Position numbers and translations under genes: made by a program. Positions 34,291-45,360 of a stretch of 64,000 bases of DNA are shown here, piece after piece. The first letter of the stretch is position 1, and each line of letters opens with the position of its first letter. This DNA comes from Catonia carolina. Taxonomy: Eukaryota; Arthropoda; Insecta; Hemiptera; Achilidae. The stretch covers positions 95,923,041 through 95,987,040 of the forward strand of contig JAQMRL010000008.1 in the NCBI GenBank assembly GCA_035578175.1, read 5' to 3'. A model generated the notes under the pieces. That model worked only from the letters and a program-made list of their open reading frames with translations. It searched no databases and was not told where the DNA came from.

Positions 34291-35422
34291 GGGGGTAGTC
34301 TACTCAAGAAGATGATTTTTTTAAAATTTCGATTGGTTTTTCCATTTATTTGATGTTTAAAGTTTTCTGAATCGCAACATTTGTTTACTTTGCATGTACG
34401 TTGACAAAAAGTTTAAAATAAAGCTCACTAGCAAGGCGAGTGATTTACTCGTATTCTTTCAACTTTAAGTTTTCCGGAAATGTGGTTTTTGCATGATTGT
34501 ACATTCTTGGGAATTAAATATTTTCGTTTGTATTGGAGTTATTTGGATGATGTTTTTTTTAAATGTTCATAATTTCTTGCTCTATTATCTGTGGAATGAT
34601 TATTGCAAAAACCTTAATAGGGATTTTGTTAAAAAATAATTTGTGAACAGATAAAATAAATGTTTTTGAAAATATGGTTTTTCTTTAATAAAATTCTTGT
34701 AAGAAAAAATACATACAAGCGCATACAACAGATAATAGACCGCAATTTTCTGTATTTTGTAGCATAAGAATTATGTTGATATCTTTCTTGGTTCTTGAGA
34801 TATTCGATTCCCCGTAAAAGCCCGCTTCTCCAATCTCACCCTTATATTAAAGGCTGTAATTAATTTTTTGGCTTGGTTCAAATGGTAGATCATTATTAGT
34901 AAATTACTATATATATCAAGCGAGTTATTCTACAGCTCTGGCCGTCTCTCGCATCCCATACGCCACCCCTCTCTATCCATCCAGTCTCCTCCCTCCAATT
35001 GTCTAGCATGCATATCTTTCGATACTTGCTTTATCCATGCTTCAGGTGGTCTACCACGCTTATTTCGTCCCCAAGGGGTCCAGTTTATTATTTTCTTTGG
35101 CCATCTCTCATCTCCCATTCTTTGCACATGTCCCAGCCATACCAGACGTCGTTTTTCGATTTCCTCCATTGTGGTGTCTTGTTTTTGTGTACGAGCTCTA
35201 ATTTCGGTGTTTCTAACCCGGTCTACCCTAGAAACCAGACAACTTCTGCGTAAGAAGTCCATTTCTACCGCATTTATTTTCTGCTGATCTCTCTTGGTCA
35301 TCTCCCAGGTTTCTGATCCATATGTCAAAATACTTTGCAGTAAATTACTCTTTCATTTAAAATAAATAATGACAAATTATAGCCAGAAGTTTTTATTTTC
35401 ATTTTCTGTGTTGACTACCCCC
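34291..35422. mobile_element. TTAA-flanked TIR element with nested LINE
   Basis: Ends GGGGGTAGTC(T/A)AC pair as inverted repeats and TTAA lies directly outside both (34287-34290 and 35423-35426). Without the nested LINE (34909-35338 plus one copy of its target duplication), it is about 690 bp, the same size as the copy at 53295-53993. No transposase frame inside. A piggyBac-type non-autonomous element is the best guess from the TTAA target. Confidence 0.85.
34909..35338 (-). pseudogene. RTE-like LINE 3' end, nested, 11-bp target duplication
   Basis: The minus strand from 35338 is open in one frame: SILTYGSETWEM, then RDQQKINAVEMDFLRR, RVDRVRNTEI, KRRLVWLGHVQRMGDERWP and GRNKRGRPPEAW, to a stop at 34930. 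These are the standard C-terminal blocks of insect endonuclease-reverse transcriptase elements. The insertion is flanked by agtaaattact (34898-34908 and 35339-35349). The 3' tail is a short gatatatat and not poly(A), as in RTE-type elements. 5'-truncated, 430 bp, no internal stop. Confidence 0.92.
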
Positions 35423-36740
35423 TTAAACTCATCTTTAGAGTACAAGCTTTTTTTTCAAAAAGTTCTTTACTTCAGCTTTAAATTATTTGAGTTTTTTAAA
35501 TCATGTGGCAAACCATTAAACAGGATTGTGCCTTGTATAAAAGGGCTCTTTAAAGTTAAAGAAAGATTATACAAAGTAATCGTAATAGTAAGTTTTAATT
35601 TTAAGTAAGTAATAGTAATTTTATCTTTGACTCAATGCGGGGTAAGGGTTACCAACCCGTGAATCCGGACTTCGTGAGCGCGGCAGATCCGTTATTAATT
35701 TATTGTAAGGCTCTGTAATAATTCCCACCAGTATTACATTAGGAAAAATATTTGAAAAATTTAGATGAATCAGAGAAATTTAAGTTACCAAGCATTTGCG
35801 TTTTTACCTGTATTTAAGAGAAAAATAACCTATATTGAAGATTGTTTAATTTAATTGAAATAACGTATTGTTTTGTCATGTTTTTGGTTGTAGTAGTTGT
35901 GGTGGTATTTTAAAAGTTTTTATGCAGATATTGTTGCTAAATAGGTAACTTTCATTTAAATTTCTTTAATAAAAGTCGTATTTACTTTTTGTTTTGTAGT
36001 TAGGAAACTATTCCTACAACAAAACTCTACAACAAAAACTATTTTGTTGAAAATGCATTCAATGTTCTGAATGTTTTTTTTTGCTGAAAGTTAACACTAA
36101 ATTGGCTTAAAATCGAAAGGGAATTTATTCTGACCCTTGTCTGTCAGTTGAACGCCCTTAGAGCTTTTTATAGATTGGTCCTGAAGAAGTGTTTCCTATT
36201 TTCTGAGTACTTGGGAATTTGATCAGTACTGTTGTCTCGTTGAAATTACTTTTCCTAAAGTTCAATCTATTAGATTTTCTTGTATTTCAGAAAAGTTTAT
36301 TGTAGAAAGAACAACTAAATCAAATAAATTATGTTATCAGATAACCTAATAATTTCCCAGTTTGCAGTCAAGATTTTCTTTGTAGGTAGGCCCTAAGGTA
36401 GAATTTTTTGTCATAATAAACAGATTTTATATTTGTATTTAATTTTATATTATTCATGTATAACATTTATTATAAACGAATTTTTTAGTTATAAATATGT
36501 AGGTACGTTGCATTTTATTATTGAACAAAATTAAAATACATATTAGTTTTATTATTATTATTATTATTATATTAAATAAAAAATTTCACTTCACCAAAAC
36601 AAAGTCAGTATTGTTCTGTCTATAACTTTTAAGTTGTACATTGTTAGGCCTTCATAAATTGAGTCTCTTTTTTGTTTGTTACTTCAGAAATTATTAAATT
36701 TCTCCAGTCATAATAAAGATCACGAAATTATTATTTTTTT
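35423..36740. other. Unassigned AT-rich stretch
   Basis: A tta microsatellite lies near 36550-36570. No gene supported. Confidence 0.45.
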
Positions 36741-36744
36741 ATCC

Positions 36745-36950
36745 CTAGTGTGTGTACGTTGCAGTCTGTTCATTTTAAGAACAGTAAGCAACCCCGTGAC
36801 CCAATGAGATGAGGATGATACGTATGACGATACATAGTGTAATAGTGGATCGGAAAATTGAACCAGGGAACCTTTGTCTCTGAAAATCTGCAGTTAAACA
36901 ACTGACTCGCGTCGACGGCTTTACCACTAGACTAACCCTGTGAGTATTTA
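36745..36950 (-). mobile_element. SINE-A with body deletion
   Basis: The tail end (gtgtgtacgttgcagtctg) and the tRNA-like head (ggttagtctagtggtaaagc on the minus strand, with the B box ggttcaatttt) are both present, but about 120 bp of the body between them is missing. Confidence 0.75.
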
Positions 36951-37024
36951 AAATTTTTTAATCTTGTTTTGCGGAATTGTTTATTTTGATACCCTAGAAG
37001 TAGGCCTACTAATAAGTTAAATAA

Positions 37025-37190
37025 TATAGGTGCCCCCTTGGTGGAGTGGTTAGCGTGTTAGCCTACAAAGCGGAAGGTCCCGGGTTCAATTCCCGACTAG
37101 GATCTGAAAATTATTCGGTTAAAACCAACCGTTCCCCTTACATATACCGCTAATGACCAAGCTATTGATGCGACTTTAAAAAAATTAGGA
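37025..37190 (+). mobile_element. SINE-D, tRNA-derived
   Basis: Strong A box (tggtggagtggttagcgtg) and B box (gggttcaattccc) in a tRNA-like head, then a body with tgaaaattattcggt and ctaatgaccaagctattgat, ending in an A run near 37180. The head is intact enough that a tRNA finder would probably flag it, but the downstream body shows that it is a SINE. Confidence 0.75.
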
Positions 37191-37199
37191 AGAAATTAA

Positions 37200-37490
37200 G
37201 TTAAAACTTGTTTACACTATGTTTTATTGGGATTGAAAAGTTTTGACTTCGATTTTTTTTTAAATCGGTTGGAGTAGTTTTTGAGAAAATGAAAAAAATG
37301 AAAAGATGCACGAAAAACGAATACTTCCAATTGGCTGATTTTAATGAAAATGTTAGTCTCAAGTTTCCTCATGGTACGTATCTAACTTAAGGATTAAGTT
37401 TCAACTTCGTACAATATTCCGTTTTTGAGATATTTCATTCTCACACTCCTACACCAGTCGGTAAAAACATGTTACATTGGGGTCAGTTCG
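37200..37490 (+). mobile_element. Diverged F1 fragment
   Basis: Keeps gtttttgagaaaatg, cttccaattggctgatttt, atgaaaatgtt, ttccgtttttgagatattt and ggtaaaaacatgtt in F1 order, but with many changes. An old copy lacking both ends. Confidence 0.65.
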
Positions 37491-37700
37491 TTTACTAACG
37501 CAATGCCAAAAACCTTGATCGTGACGCAATAATTCCCTATAGTCTCATTAACATGACATCTGTGTGCGTAACATTGTTGTGCAGTTCTACACACTGTAGT
37601 GATATTTTCAGAGCTTTTGCTGCTTCTGAATGTGAAATAAGCTGCTTGCTTGTTGTTTTTTGTTTTAATTTTTTTTTTTTTTGGTAATCCGAACAAACGT

Positions 37701-38092
37701 TTGCTCATAACGGACAGGTGGAGTGTCAGATTATTTATATTCAATCTGTTCGTTGCAGGGCTAAAATAAATAGTTCTGCTTCTTATCACATGGTCAGCCA
37801 ATTAGATAACTGAATCATTTAAGAACAGAAGAGGTAGAAGTGTAAAAGACACGAATCAGAGGTATCTCCTCTGAAAGTAATGAATCTCATTATACAGCCA
37901 GACCCTGTGGTGAATAAAGTGGAAATGTCATTTGCAGATAGAAAATATGTCGTTTTCAGAGGGCCCAGCATGCTGATAAGCGTACTTTTCCACTCAGTGA
38001 GAAAGGCAATTGTAAACCACCTCACTCCTCGTTTACTTGGTAAAACCTCTACAGGTTCAAACCAGCTTTCGGTTGATGACCTAAACAACACA
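37701..38092 (+). mobile_element. B family repeat
   Basis: From tttgctcataacggacagg to cctaaacaacaca, with the shared palindromes partly decayed (tttacttggtaaaa). Opposing open frames of about 100 residues arise from it and are not genes. Confidence 0.8.
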
Positions 38093-39918
38093 ATCCGAAC
38101 AATACGAAATCCCAATTTTCTTTAATTACAAGTCACCACAATTATGTCGGATTAGCGGGGTTGTTGTGTAGCCAGAGTTCAAGAAAAAGTTTGTCGTTAC
38201 AAAATGACTAACATAGCTCTAATTTAAGAAATGAGTAGTTTTTGAGTCGGTGACAGCTTGTTCTCTCCTGTAATTTGTAATTTTTTACTTTTTTATAAAA
38301 TACAATTTTTACCCCACGTATCTTAAGCAACCAACATTTTTATAGCCAAAAGCACTTTGTCTCAAAACTAAATTAGTTATAGTTCAGTATGTATGATACT
38401 ATGAATGAAAACGTTTCTCCAACCCTTGAAATTTTCTCCCTTGAACACCCAAACTAATGGAACATTCTTGCTTCTTCAGGGCGTATTCTGGTTTAATAGA
38501 AAGTAAATTCCATCTCTTACTACTGAATCATGAAAGAATTTTTCCAACACTGTGATTCGCATAGTAAAAGAAAGTACCTAGCTAGGGTAGATATAGCGTA
38601 AGAGGAGTGCGAGGTTAAAAGACTGAATGTTGTCATAGCTTCTTTCGGTTATACATCCCTTCTCCTTTTCTCACACTCTTTTCTATATTTGCCACTGCAT
38701 TTGAATTCCAATGAAGCACAAGGGAAAACAATGCAGTGAATATATTACATTTAACAATAACTATCATCTATTTATTTTACATTACAGAGTTAATTTTATT
38801 GTTGTAGATTAATGTAAATTGATGAAGAAATTTCAATTTAAAGTATTCTTTTTGAGAAACATAGTTTTCAATTTAATTCTATTCGAAATGAATATTGTAT
38901 TGATAATCTTTTCAATTTGAATGATATTCTGTAATTGTTTTTCCGTTTAGGACCAATTTTAGACCTTGTGAAGTGACTTGACATTTCTAGAAACTCTTTG
39001 TGCAGCCCATATTTTCACTATTTGTTCACTGTATCTCTTTTCTTCTCTTCTCTTTTTTCTTTTGTCCATCCGGTGTTCTGTTTTTGATTGTCATAAGAAC
39101 TCTTAAAGTCAGTAATTAGTTTTTTGAATTTGGTTCGATTCGTTATATTTCCTTAGTTTATTCCGGTTTTCTTAATTTTATTTTTTGACTTCTTAAACCA
39201 TTTATGTTAAGCGTCTTAAAAATGTGTTTTGTCAACCGTTTGTGATCCATTGTTTACGGGTGTCCGCAAAATGTTAGTCTTATTTTTCTTATCGTTCATT
39301 TTCCTAGTACAGTTCTTCTCGTTCTCCGTAACCTGCAGTGTCCGTCTATCTTCGGACTCATTATTTTGAGGAAGATCTTTCACTCAAAATTTCTTTGCTG
39401 CTCTTAGACCAGCCTTTTTGGTCGTTTGAAGGAAATCACTCGAGTTCAAACAAAAGGTATCAACATATTATATTGGCTTATTTTAGTGTTTTCTTACTAT
39501 CCAAGATAGGAAGGATAGGAACGTACTCTTTTGTTTAATAAGTATAGTTATCTAAATTAAATTCATTTAATAACTTTTACCAGTTATCAGACACATTACC
39601 TTTAACTACGTATAGATAATAAAAAAATTGATTCATTAAAACGTAAAATGAAACGGGTAAGATTTTAAAATTTAAACTGAACTTTTATAATAGGAGAGAT
39701 TAGTAAAAATAAACTTTGTAAGCATGAAAATAGTTGTGGAAAAATAGTATAATTTATTTGAAGGAGAGAAATAAAGAAAAACTGATAGGCGTTTGCAATT
39801 GGAGAAAGGTAGATGATTTGGGTAATGGAGTGAAAATAATCTCTTCTGATATAAAACATTAATATTACTAGGTGGAAACTACATGAATGAATAATTTGAA
39901 TGAACAGATAGATTAATT
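38093..39918. other. Unassigned stretch
   Basis: 38990-39310 is T-rich, with short C/T runs that might be eroded retroelement sequence on the minus strand. No frame supports a call. Confidence 0.4.
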
Positions 39919-39926
39919 TAATCTAC

Positions 39927-40090
39927 GCATTGGCCGCATTGGCGCAGTTGGTAACGTGCTCGCCTCTCATCATGCGGTCTTGGGTTCGAATCCCATTCAG
40001 GCACGGCATATTTTCATACGTTACAAAAAAATCATTTCATCTGTCACCGTCTGCATTAGCAGTATTTGCAGAACAGTCGGACGTTAAACC

Positions 40091-40119
<29 letters not shown>
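39927..40119 (+). mobile_element. SINE-C, full length with poly(A)
   Basis: Head with an A box (ttggcgcagttggtaacgtg) and a B box (gggttcgaatccc), body through cagtcggacgttaaacc, then a ~31-base A run (40089-40119). A direct repeat of atctacg lies just before the head and just after the poly(A), giving a target duplication of about 7-8 bp. The long clean poly(A) points to a young insertion. Confidence 0.9.
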
Positions 40120-40122
<3 letters not shown>

Positions 40123-40257
40123 ACGAATATTTTTTTATAAAAACTGGAAAACCTGAATTTCATTTTTTCTTAATGTTGATCTGTTCCATCAATACAAATG
40201 CAGTTTGTACTTGAATTGTCACAACATGGTACAATTAGTTTTGGTTTGGATAGCTTC

Positions 40258-40435
40258 CGTTCATCCCAGTTTTCGAATAAGTACATGATAACAGTGTGTA
40301 TTGTTTCATTCTCCTAAAACACGATCTCAAGCTTGGGTTTTTTTGGTTTAACAAAAAAAACCAGCTCGAGATTGTGTTTTAGGAGAATAAACCAATACAC
40401 ACTGTATCATGTACTAAGAATGGATAAACACTAGG
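40258..40435. repeat. Fold-back element, ~60-bp arms
   Basis: 40280-40340 (agtacatgataacagtgtgt, on through tctcctaaaacacgat) is inverted at 40360-40415 (tgtgttttaggagaataaac, on through tatcatgtact). The arms differ at only a few positions. A ~20-bp loop of gggttttttt/aaaaaaacc also pairs. Outer sequence (cccagttttcgaataagta versus actaagaatggataa) is loosely related, so the original arms were probably longer. Confidence 0.85.
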
Positions 40436-41731
40436 CTATTTCAATAATACACGAAAAGTTTTTTTTATTAGAGAATGTTTTAAAGAAATTTTTAATAACA
40501 TCTTTTATTGATGACGTTTAATATATATTAGGCTTATTAGAGTTAACTGTTACTGATAAATTTGTAAAATGATGATGTCTTCTATTCTAGATGAATAAAG
40601 TGATGTTTACCTCTTTATTCAATACAAAACACAAAATTGTGTGGTATATGCCACGTAAGTAACTACATATGCATGTAATATTCATCAGTTATGAAGAATA
40701 CGTTTAAAAAAATGACCCATAGCATCTTCATCCACTCAGTTTTTCAATTGTTGACTATGTTGAAATTTCTTTATTTGGTTTGATGGACAGTATCATTGAC
40801 ACACAATTGAAAACACGTCAGAGAATTTTTAGTTTATGAAAATTATTGTACCGTTAGACATAACAATATTAAAGAAAAGTAACGGTTTTATTTTATGTTC
40901 GTGGTTATAAAACAGAAGAACAGTAAAGTAAAGAAATGATGGCTAAGAGAGATTGAAGAAAATTTAATAAAATCATGTTAGGAAACCATTATATGAAATT
41001 ATGAAAAAATAGGTAAGCGCATTATTAAGGTTCAAGAATTTATTGTTTTTTCTATGGTTTCAGTTAAGTTGTAAATGTGTAAACTAAGTTACAATGTTAC
41101 TTCAAATGAAATTACACTGTTCGTTTATATGATGATTTTCAAAACCAATATTTGATGTTATGGAATATAGTTTGATGGGTTAGTACTAGTAATAACAGTT
41201 CAAAATACCAACTGGAATTTAGAATGAATCGAACTGGTAGCCTACTGAACTTGGTTTATTAGTAATAATGTTATACATGCCATGAATATATGCAAATCCC
41301 TACAGTAGAAGGTAAAATATAGCAACGCGTTATGTGCTAGTAAATGTATTGCTGAATTATTCAAATTGATTATCGATAATTTTGTTTGAATCTCAAAGCA
41401 ATATTTTGTTAAATTATCTTCTAAATTTCTATAAATGACAGTCAAGTTTTTAGTAAAATTGCTTTCCCTTCTAAACGATCACGTTCTTCAACTTTGCAAA
41501 CAGCTGTGTTGATTTTATTTTATATTAATTTTAAAATGGAATATGAAGCAAGTTTGTGTTTTAGATGTTTGCCAAAAATAGATAAAATATTCTAAATAAC
41601 GTGGTATAATAAATTTGGTGGTTTTGTTAAAATGTGCTGTTTCAAAAACAAAACTACCTACGGACGTAATGGTAATAACATAATAAAATTGAAAATATCA
41701 TTTTAACAAGGCTGTTTTATAATAAAAAAAA
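40436..41731. other. Unassigned AT-rich stretch
   Basis: No supported gene. Confidence 0.45.
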
Positions 41732-42120
41732 TTAGTGTAAAACACTCATACGACTTTATCTTTCCAATGCAAATAATGACCAATGTAACCTAACATTAGT
41801 AATGAAACATTAGAAATAAACAAAAAAACTAACCTGAAAAACATAACCTTATTTTAATCATGAGTGAAAGACGCAAAATGAAAATCGACCTCAGTTAGGC
41901 TTTAAAATACGAATAATCACTCTTTCACGATAAACTAGGCTGTGTAGAGAAAATTTCTCTCATTAAAAGTTGTAGATCTTTTAATTGCCTATAAATTTGG
42001 TTATATACTTTTTTGTCACATAATGCATAATAAGGCTGAAATCTTTAAAAAATCGATTTTTTACACGATTTTGTGACAAAAACCAGAAAATCGCTTATTA
42101 CCGCTAAACTAAGCGTTATA

Positions 42121-42450
42121 CAAAAAAAATTTTTAAGAAACGCTATTATTTAACAATTAATCAAAAAAAAAATGAACTAAAAAGAAAAAAAGAAAAAAAT
42201 TTACAAAAAAAAATCACAGACATTACAGTTAAAAATAAAAGCGTGGCGCATTAATATAATATATAGGCCTAATATTTATTGTAAAATATTCGTTGTAAAA
42301 TATTATAGCCTATATATTAATGCGCCACGCTTTTATTTTTAACTGTAATGTCTGTGATTTTTTTTTTGTAAATTTTTTTCTTTTTTTCTTTTTAGTTCAT
42401 TTTTTTTGATTAATTGTTAAATAATAGCGTTTCTTAAATTTTTTTTTAAA
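42121..42450. repeat. Near-perfect long palindrome, ~130-bp arms
   Basis: The left arm (42135 onward: aagaaacgctattatttaac, then on to gcgtggcgcattaatata near 42258) reappears inverted from 42306 to 42435, ending gcgtttctt. Arms match almost base for base through A- and T-rich runs. The centre near 42285 has a small loop, and further pairing of tataggc/gcctata reduces it to about 20 bases. It is not coding. Confidence 0.92.
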
Positions 42451-42890
42451 ATTTTTTTTTTTGTAAATTTTTTTGTAATTTTTTTTTCTGTGATTTTTTT
42501 GTAAATTTTTTTTATTTTTTTATTTTTAGTTAATTTTTTTAAGTAATTGTTAAATAAAAGCGTTTTATAAATTTTTTTTTAAATTAAAAAATTTTTTTTT
42601 ACAAACACCTCCACAGCGTATTGTCATCGAAGATAAACAAGTGTGCAAAGTTTGATTCATATTGATACGGTAGAAGTATTAAAATTTTAAGTTGCAAGAT
42701 TTGATGGTTCCAAAAAGCGTTTAATTAAAATTTTTTTTTAAATTTAAAAATTTTTTTTTACAAACACCTCCACAGCGTATTGTCATCGAAGATAAACAAG
42801 TGTGCAAAGTTTGATTCATATTGATACGGTAGAAGTATTAAAATTTTACGTTGCAAGATTTGATGCTTCCAAGAGTAAGTTAAATAAAAG
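42451..42890. repeat. T-rich spacer and 159-bp tandem repeat, two copies
   Basis: acaaacacctccacagcgta begins at 42601 and 42760. The two units agree except for single bases (for example gatggttcc versus gatgcttcc). Each is preceded by a T run and by variants of ttaaataaaagcgttt, a motif also found in the palindrome arms beside it. Confidence 0.88.
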
Positions 42891-43565
42891 CGTTTAAAAA
42901 TATTTGAAATAAAATTTGTAGAATTTTAAATTGTCTACAACTTTTACTATATACATTTTTGCGCTAAAATGCATATTAAAGTCGCAATCTTAAAAAAACA
43001 AATTTTTTACGAGAAAATGGCCTCACCAAGAATTTCAGCAGACATGGTGCCTACTCTATCTTGTAAAGCATAAAAAATTTAGTAAATGAAGCTATTTTTA
43101 AAAAAAACGTAGAAGGCGTTTTTGAGAAACTTACAAAAACGTGAAAAATGACACGAATAAAGTTCCTCTTCCGGTTAACCGATTTCGATGAAAATGTTCG
43201 TGTCGGGTCCTCTAGTAATACCTAACTTAAGTTTCAAGTTCGTACGATGTTCCGTTCTTGAGATATTCTGTTCACACAAACACACACACACACACGCACG
43301 CACGCACAGACCAATCGCTAAAACATTTTTTTTGGGTTCAGGAGGTCTGGAATCGTGTAGATCCGGCGAAAACTCGATTTCGAAAAATCAACATGAAAAC
43401 AATAATTACTTTCCTTCCTATACCATATTCATATAGGCAAGAGAAAGTAAAAATAGTTGATTTTTATGTATAATATTTCGACTAGATTAATCCAGTTAAT
43501 TATTTTACAAATGTATTTGAGAAAATTAAGTGGTGGTAAAAAAAATTTTATAGAGTTTATAGGTA

Positions 43566-44474
43566 CAGTAGACTCTCAGAAATCCGGACTAATGTGGCGG
43601 ACGGCCAGTCCGGATTTCGAAAAATCCGGATTTCCCGGAGGTTGGCAATTTCGTCTTTATGGCGAATAATTATGACACTAAGCATTAACGTTTATCTGCT
43701 AATATAAGAGTGAGCTTCTGAAAAAACTTTAAAACACTGTAGGCCTAATAAATTACAGTAGGCTACTGGTACTGTAATTATTTAATATACGAAGCACAAA
43801 CATTGACTAAACTTAACGCTACTGTACCGTAATAAGATTCGATTGCACTCTTTGTAAGATTTGCAAGTTACGGATTTCAAACAGTAACAAAATGTGTCAT
43901 ATATGTCTCAATTATAGAGTAATTATAGTAGGTACAAATTCATTAAAAAACCAAGTCTTAAAAATTGTAGAATTCATCCATGCTTTTTCTTGGTTTGTAT
44001 ACCAAAGTGGCAACACATAGTCTTCTTTAAATTTTTAAAAGCTCTGGGTTTTCTTGATTTTCCTATTAATGTTAATTTAAGTTTATGACTGCCGGTCACA
44101 TTGCTACAAGCCAATACCTTAACCCGTTCCTTGCTTTTTTTTATAGCCCAAGGCTGAAGCTTCTTTTTTTGATGCGAGAGTTTTCGTGGGCAACATTTTA
44201 TAGTTCAGACCAGTCTCTTCGCAATTATACAGCTGGTCACCGGAAATTCCTTCTTCGTCAAGGATTTTAAAAAGTAAGGTCTTAAATTCAGGAACAGCGT
44301 CTTTGTTCGCCGATACAGCCTCCCCACTGATTTCATCGGGCCAATCCCATGAAAACTATTTACTGGTTGTTAATTTAAAAGTTGTAAATTTTCAGAAAAT
44401 AATGTAAAAAAAAATCATCGTCCGGACTATCCGGAGTCCGGAATAGCGCGATCTGGATTTTTGAGAGTCTACTG
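43566..44474 (-). pseudogene. Pogo/Tigger-like transposon, 909 bp, decayed
   Basis: Ends cagtagactctcagaaatcc (left) and its near complement (right) form inverted repeats flanked by TA (43564-43565 and 44475-44476). The minus strand encodes, across frameshifts: GISGDQLYNCEETGLNYKML, TLASKKEASALGYK, GSHKLKLTLIGKSRKPRAF and DYVLPLWYTNQEKAWMNSTI. These are the DDE_1 catalytic-core blocks of pogo/Tigger and jerky-type transposases. The first catalytic residue, normally D in YNxDETG, is E here. The DNA-binding domains and C-terminal part are deleted, so it is inactive. Confidence 0.88.
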
Positions 44475-45360
44475 TAACATCTAAAAAAATGTGAGTAGAC
44501 AATATTCTATGTAGACTAGATTGACACTTAAAGTTATAGCTCGAAGATGAGTTTATAAAAAGTTTGACTTCGTACCTTCATCATAGCCTTTCTCGGAGAG
44601 AGCGATTATAAAGTATTGCAGTCGTTCTAAGTTATAATAAAATTCATGGAGAAACAGATTTTATTAAAGAAACTTTTTAGTGGGTGTTATGTCAATGTAA
44701 TTTTGTTATATGTTTAGTATATATGAATAACAAATTTAATCATTTAAAGTTAAATTGAACTGTTACTGAAATGATTGTAAATAATAAATTGTATCGTGTT
44801 TTATAAATTTTAAATTTTTATGTTTCTGTATTGTTACAAATTTAATAGGATTCAATATGTAACTTTTTTTTAATAATTATAATTCTTTTCTATTACAAAT
44901 GTAATATTTAATTACTTTTTAATTCTTTAAACATTTTTACCGTGCTCAAATTAAAATGCAGGGATTGCAACTGGATTATATTTTAAATTGAATAGAATAT
45001 AATTGAACTAAATATAAATACTAACATCTAGTACCAAAATATTAAAGTAAGTCGTATTGCGTTTAATTTTATATTCATTTTCTTTTCTGAAAGAAGTTTT
45101 TTAATTAACTTGAAAAAGAAATGGTTTAATTACTCTGCATAATTGAAGCCAACAGACATTATTTAAAGTCTACTTTGTTTTATTCTTCTGATCTTTCGTA
45201 AAAATTATTTAATTTTTTTATGATTCACTGCTGTTTGAAATAATTATTTTTGACTCAGAAATTCAATTAGATGATAAATTATTCACATTTGTTGTTTTTT
45301 ATACATTATAACCACGATATCTGCACATTCATCTGCACTACAATTTTTTAATAGTAAAAA
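44475..45360. other. Unassigned AT-rich stretch
   Basis: No supported gene. Confidence 0.45.

Larger units (their letters stand above)
41732..43448 (+). mobile_element. F1 repeat interrupted by a palindrome and tandem insert
   Basis: Left end tagtgtaaaacactcatac at 41734, right end ggcaagagaaagt at 43448 (with CA/CG repeats at about 43279-43305). The element runs normally to aagcgttatacaaaaaa at 42130 and resumes near 42895 with atatttgaaataaaattt. Between lie about 765 bp absent from the other F1 copies, listed next. Confidence 0.85.

Noticed and set aside
37025..37100. tRNA gene at the strong A and B boxes (also 10690, 39927, 582)
   Set aside because: No closing acceptor stem, and each is followed by a conserved SINE body or poly(A).
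42121..42890. CRISPR-like array from repeated units
   Set aside because: Only two tandem units and a palindrome, in an animal genome, with no spacer pattern.
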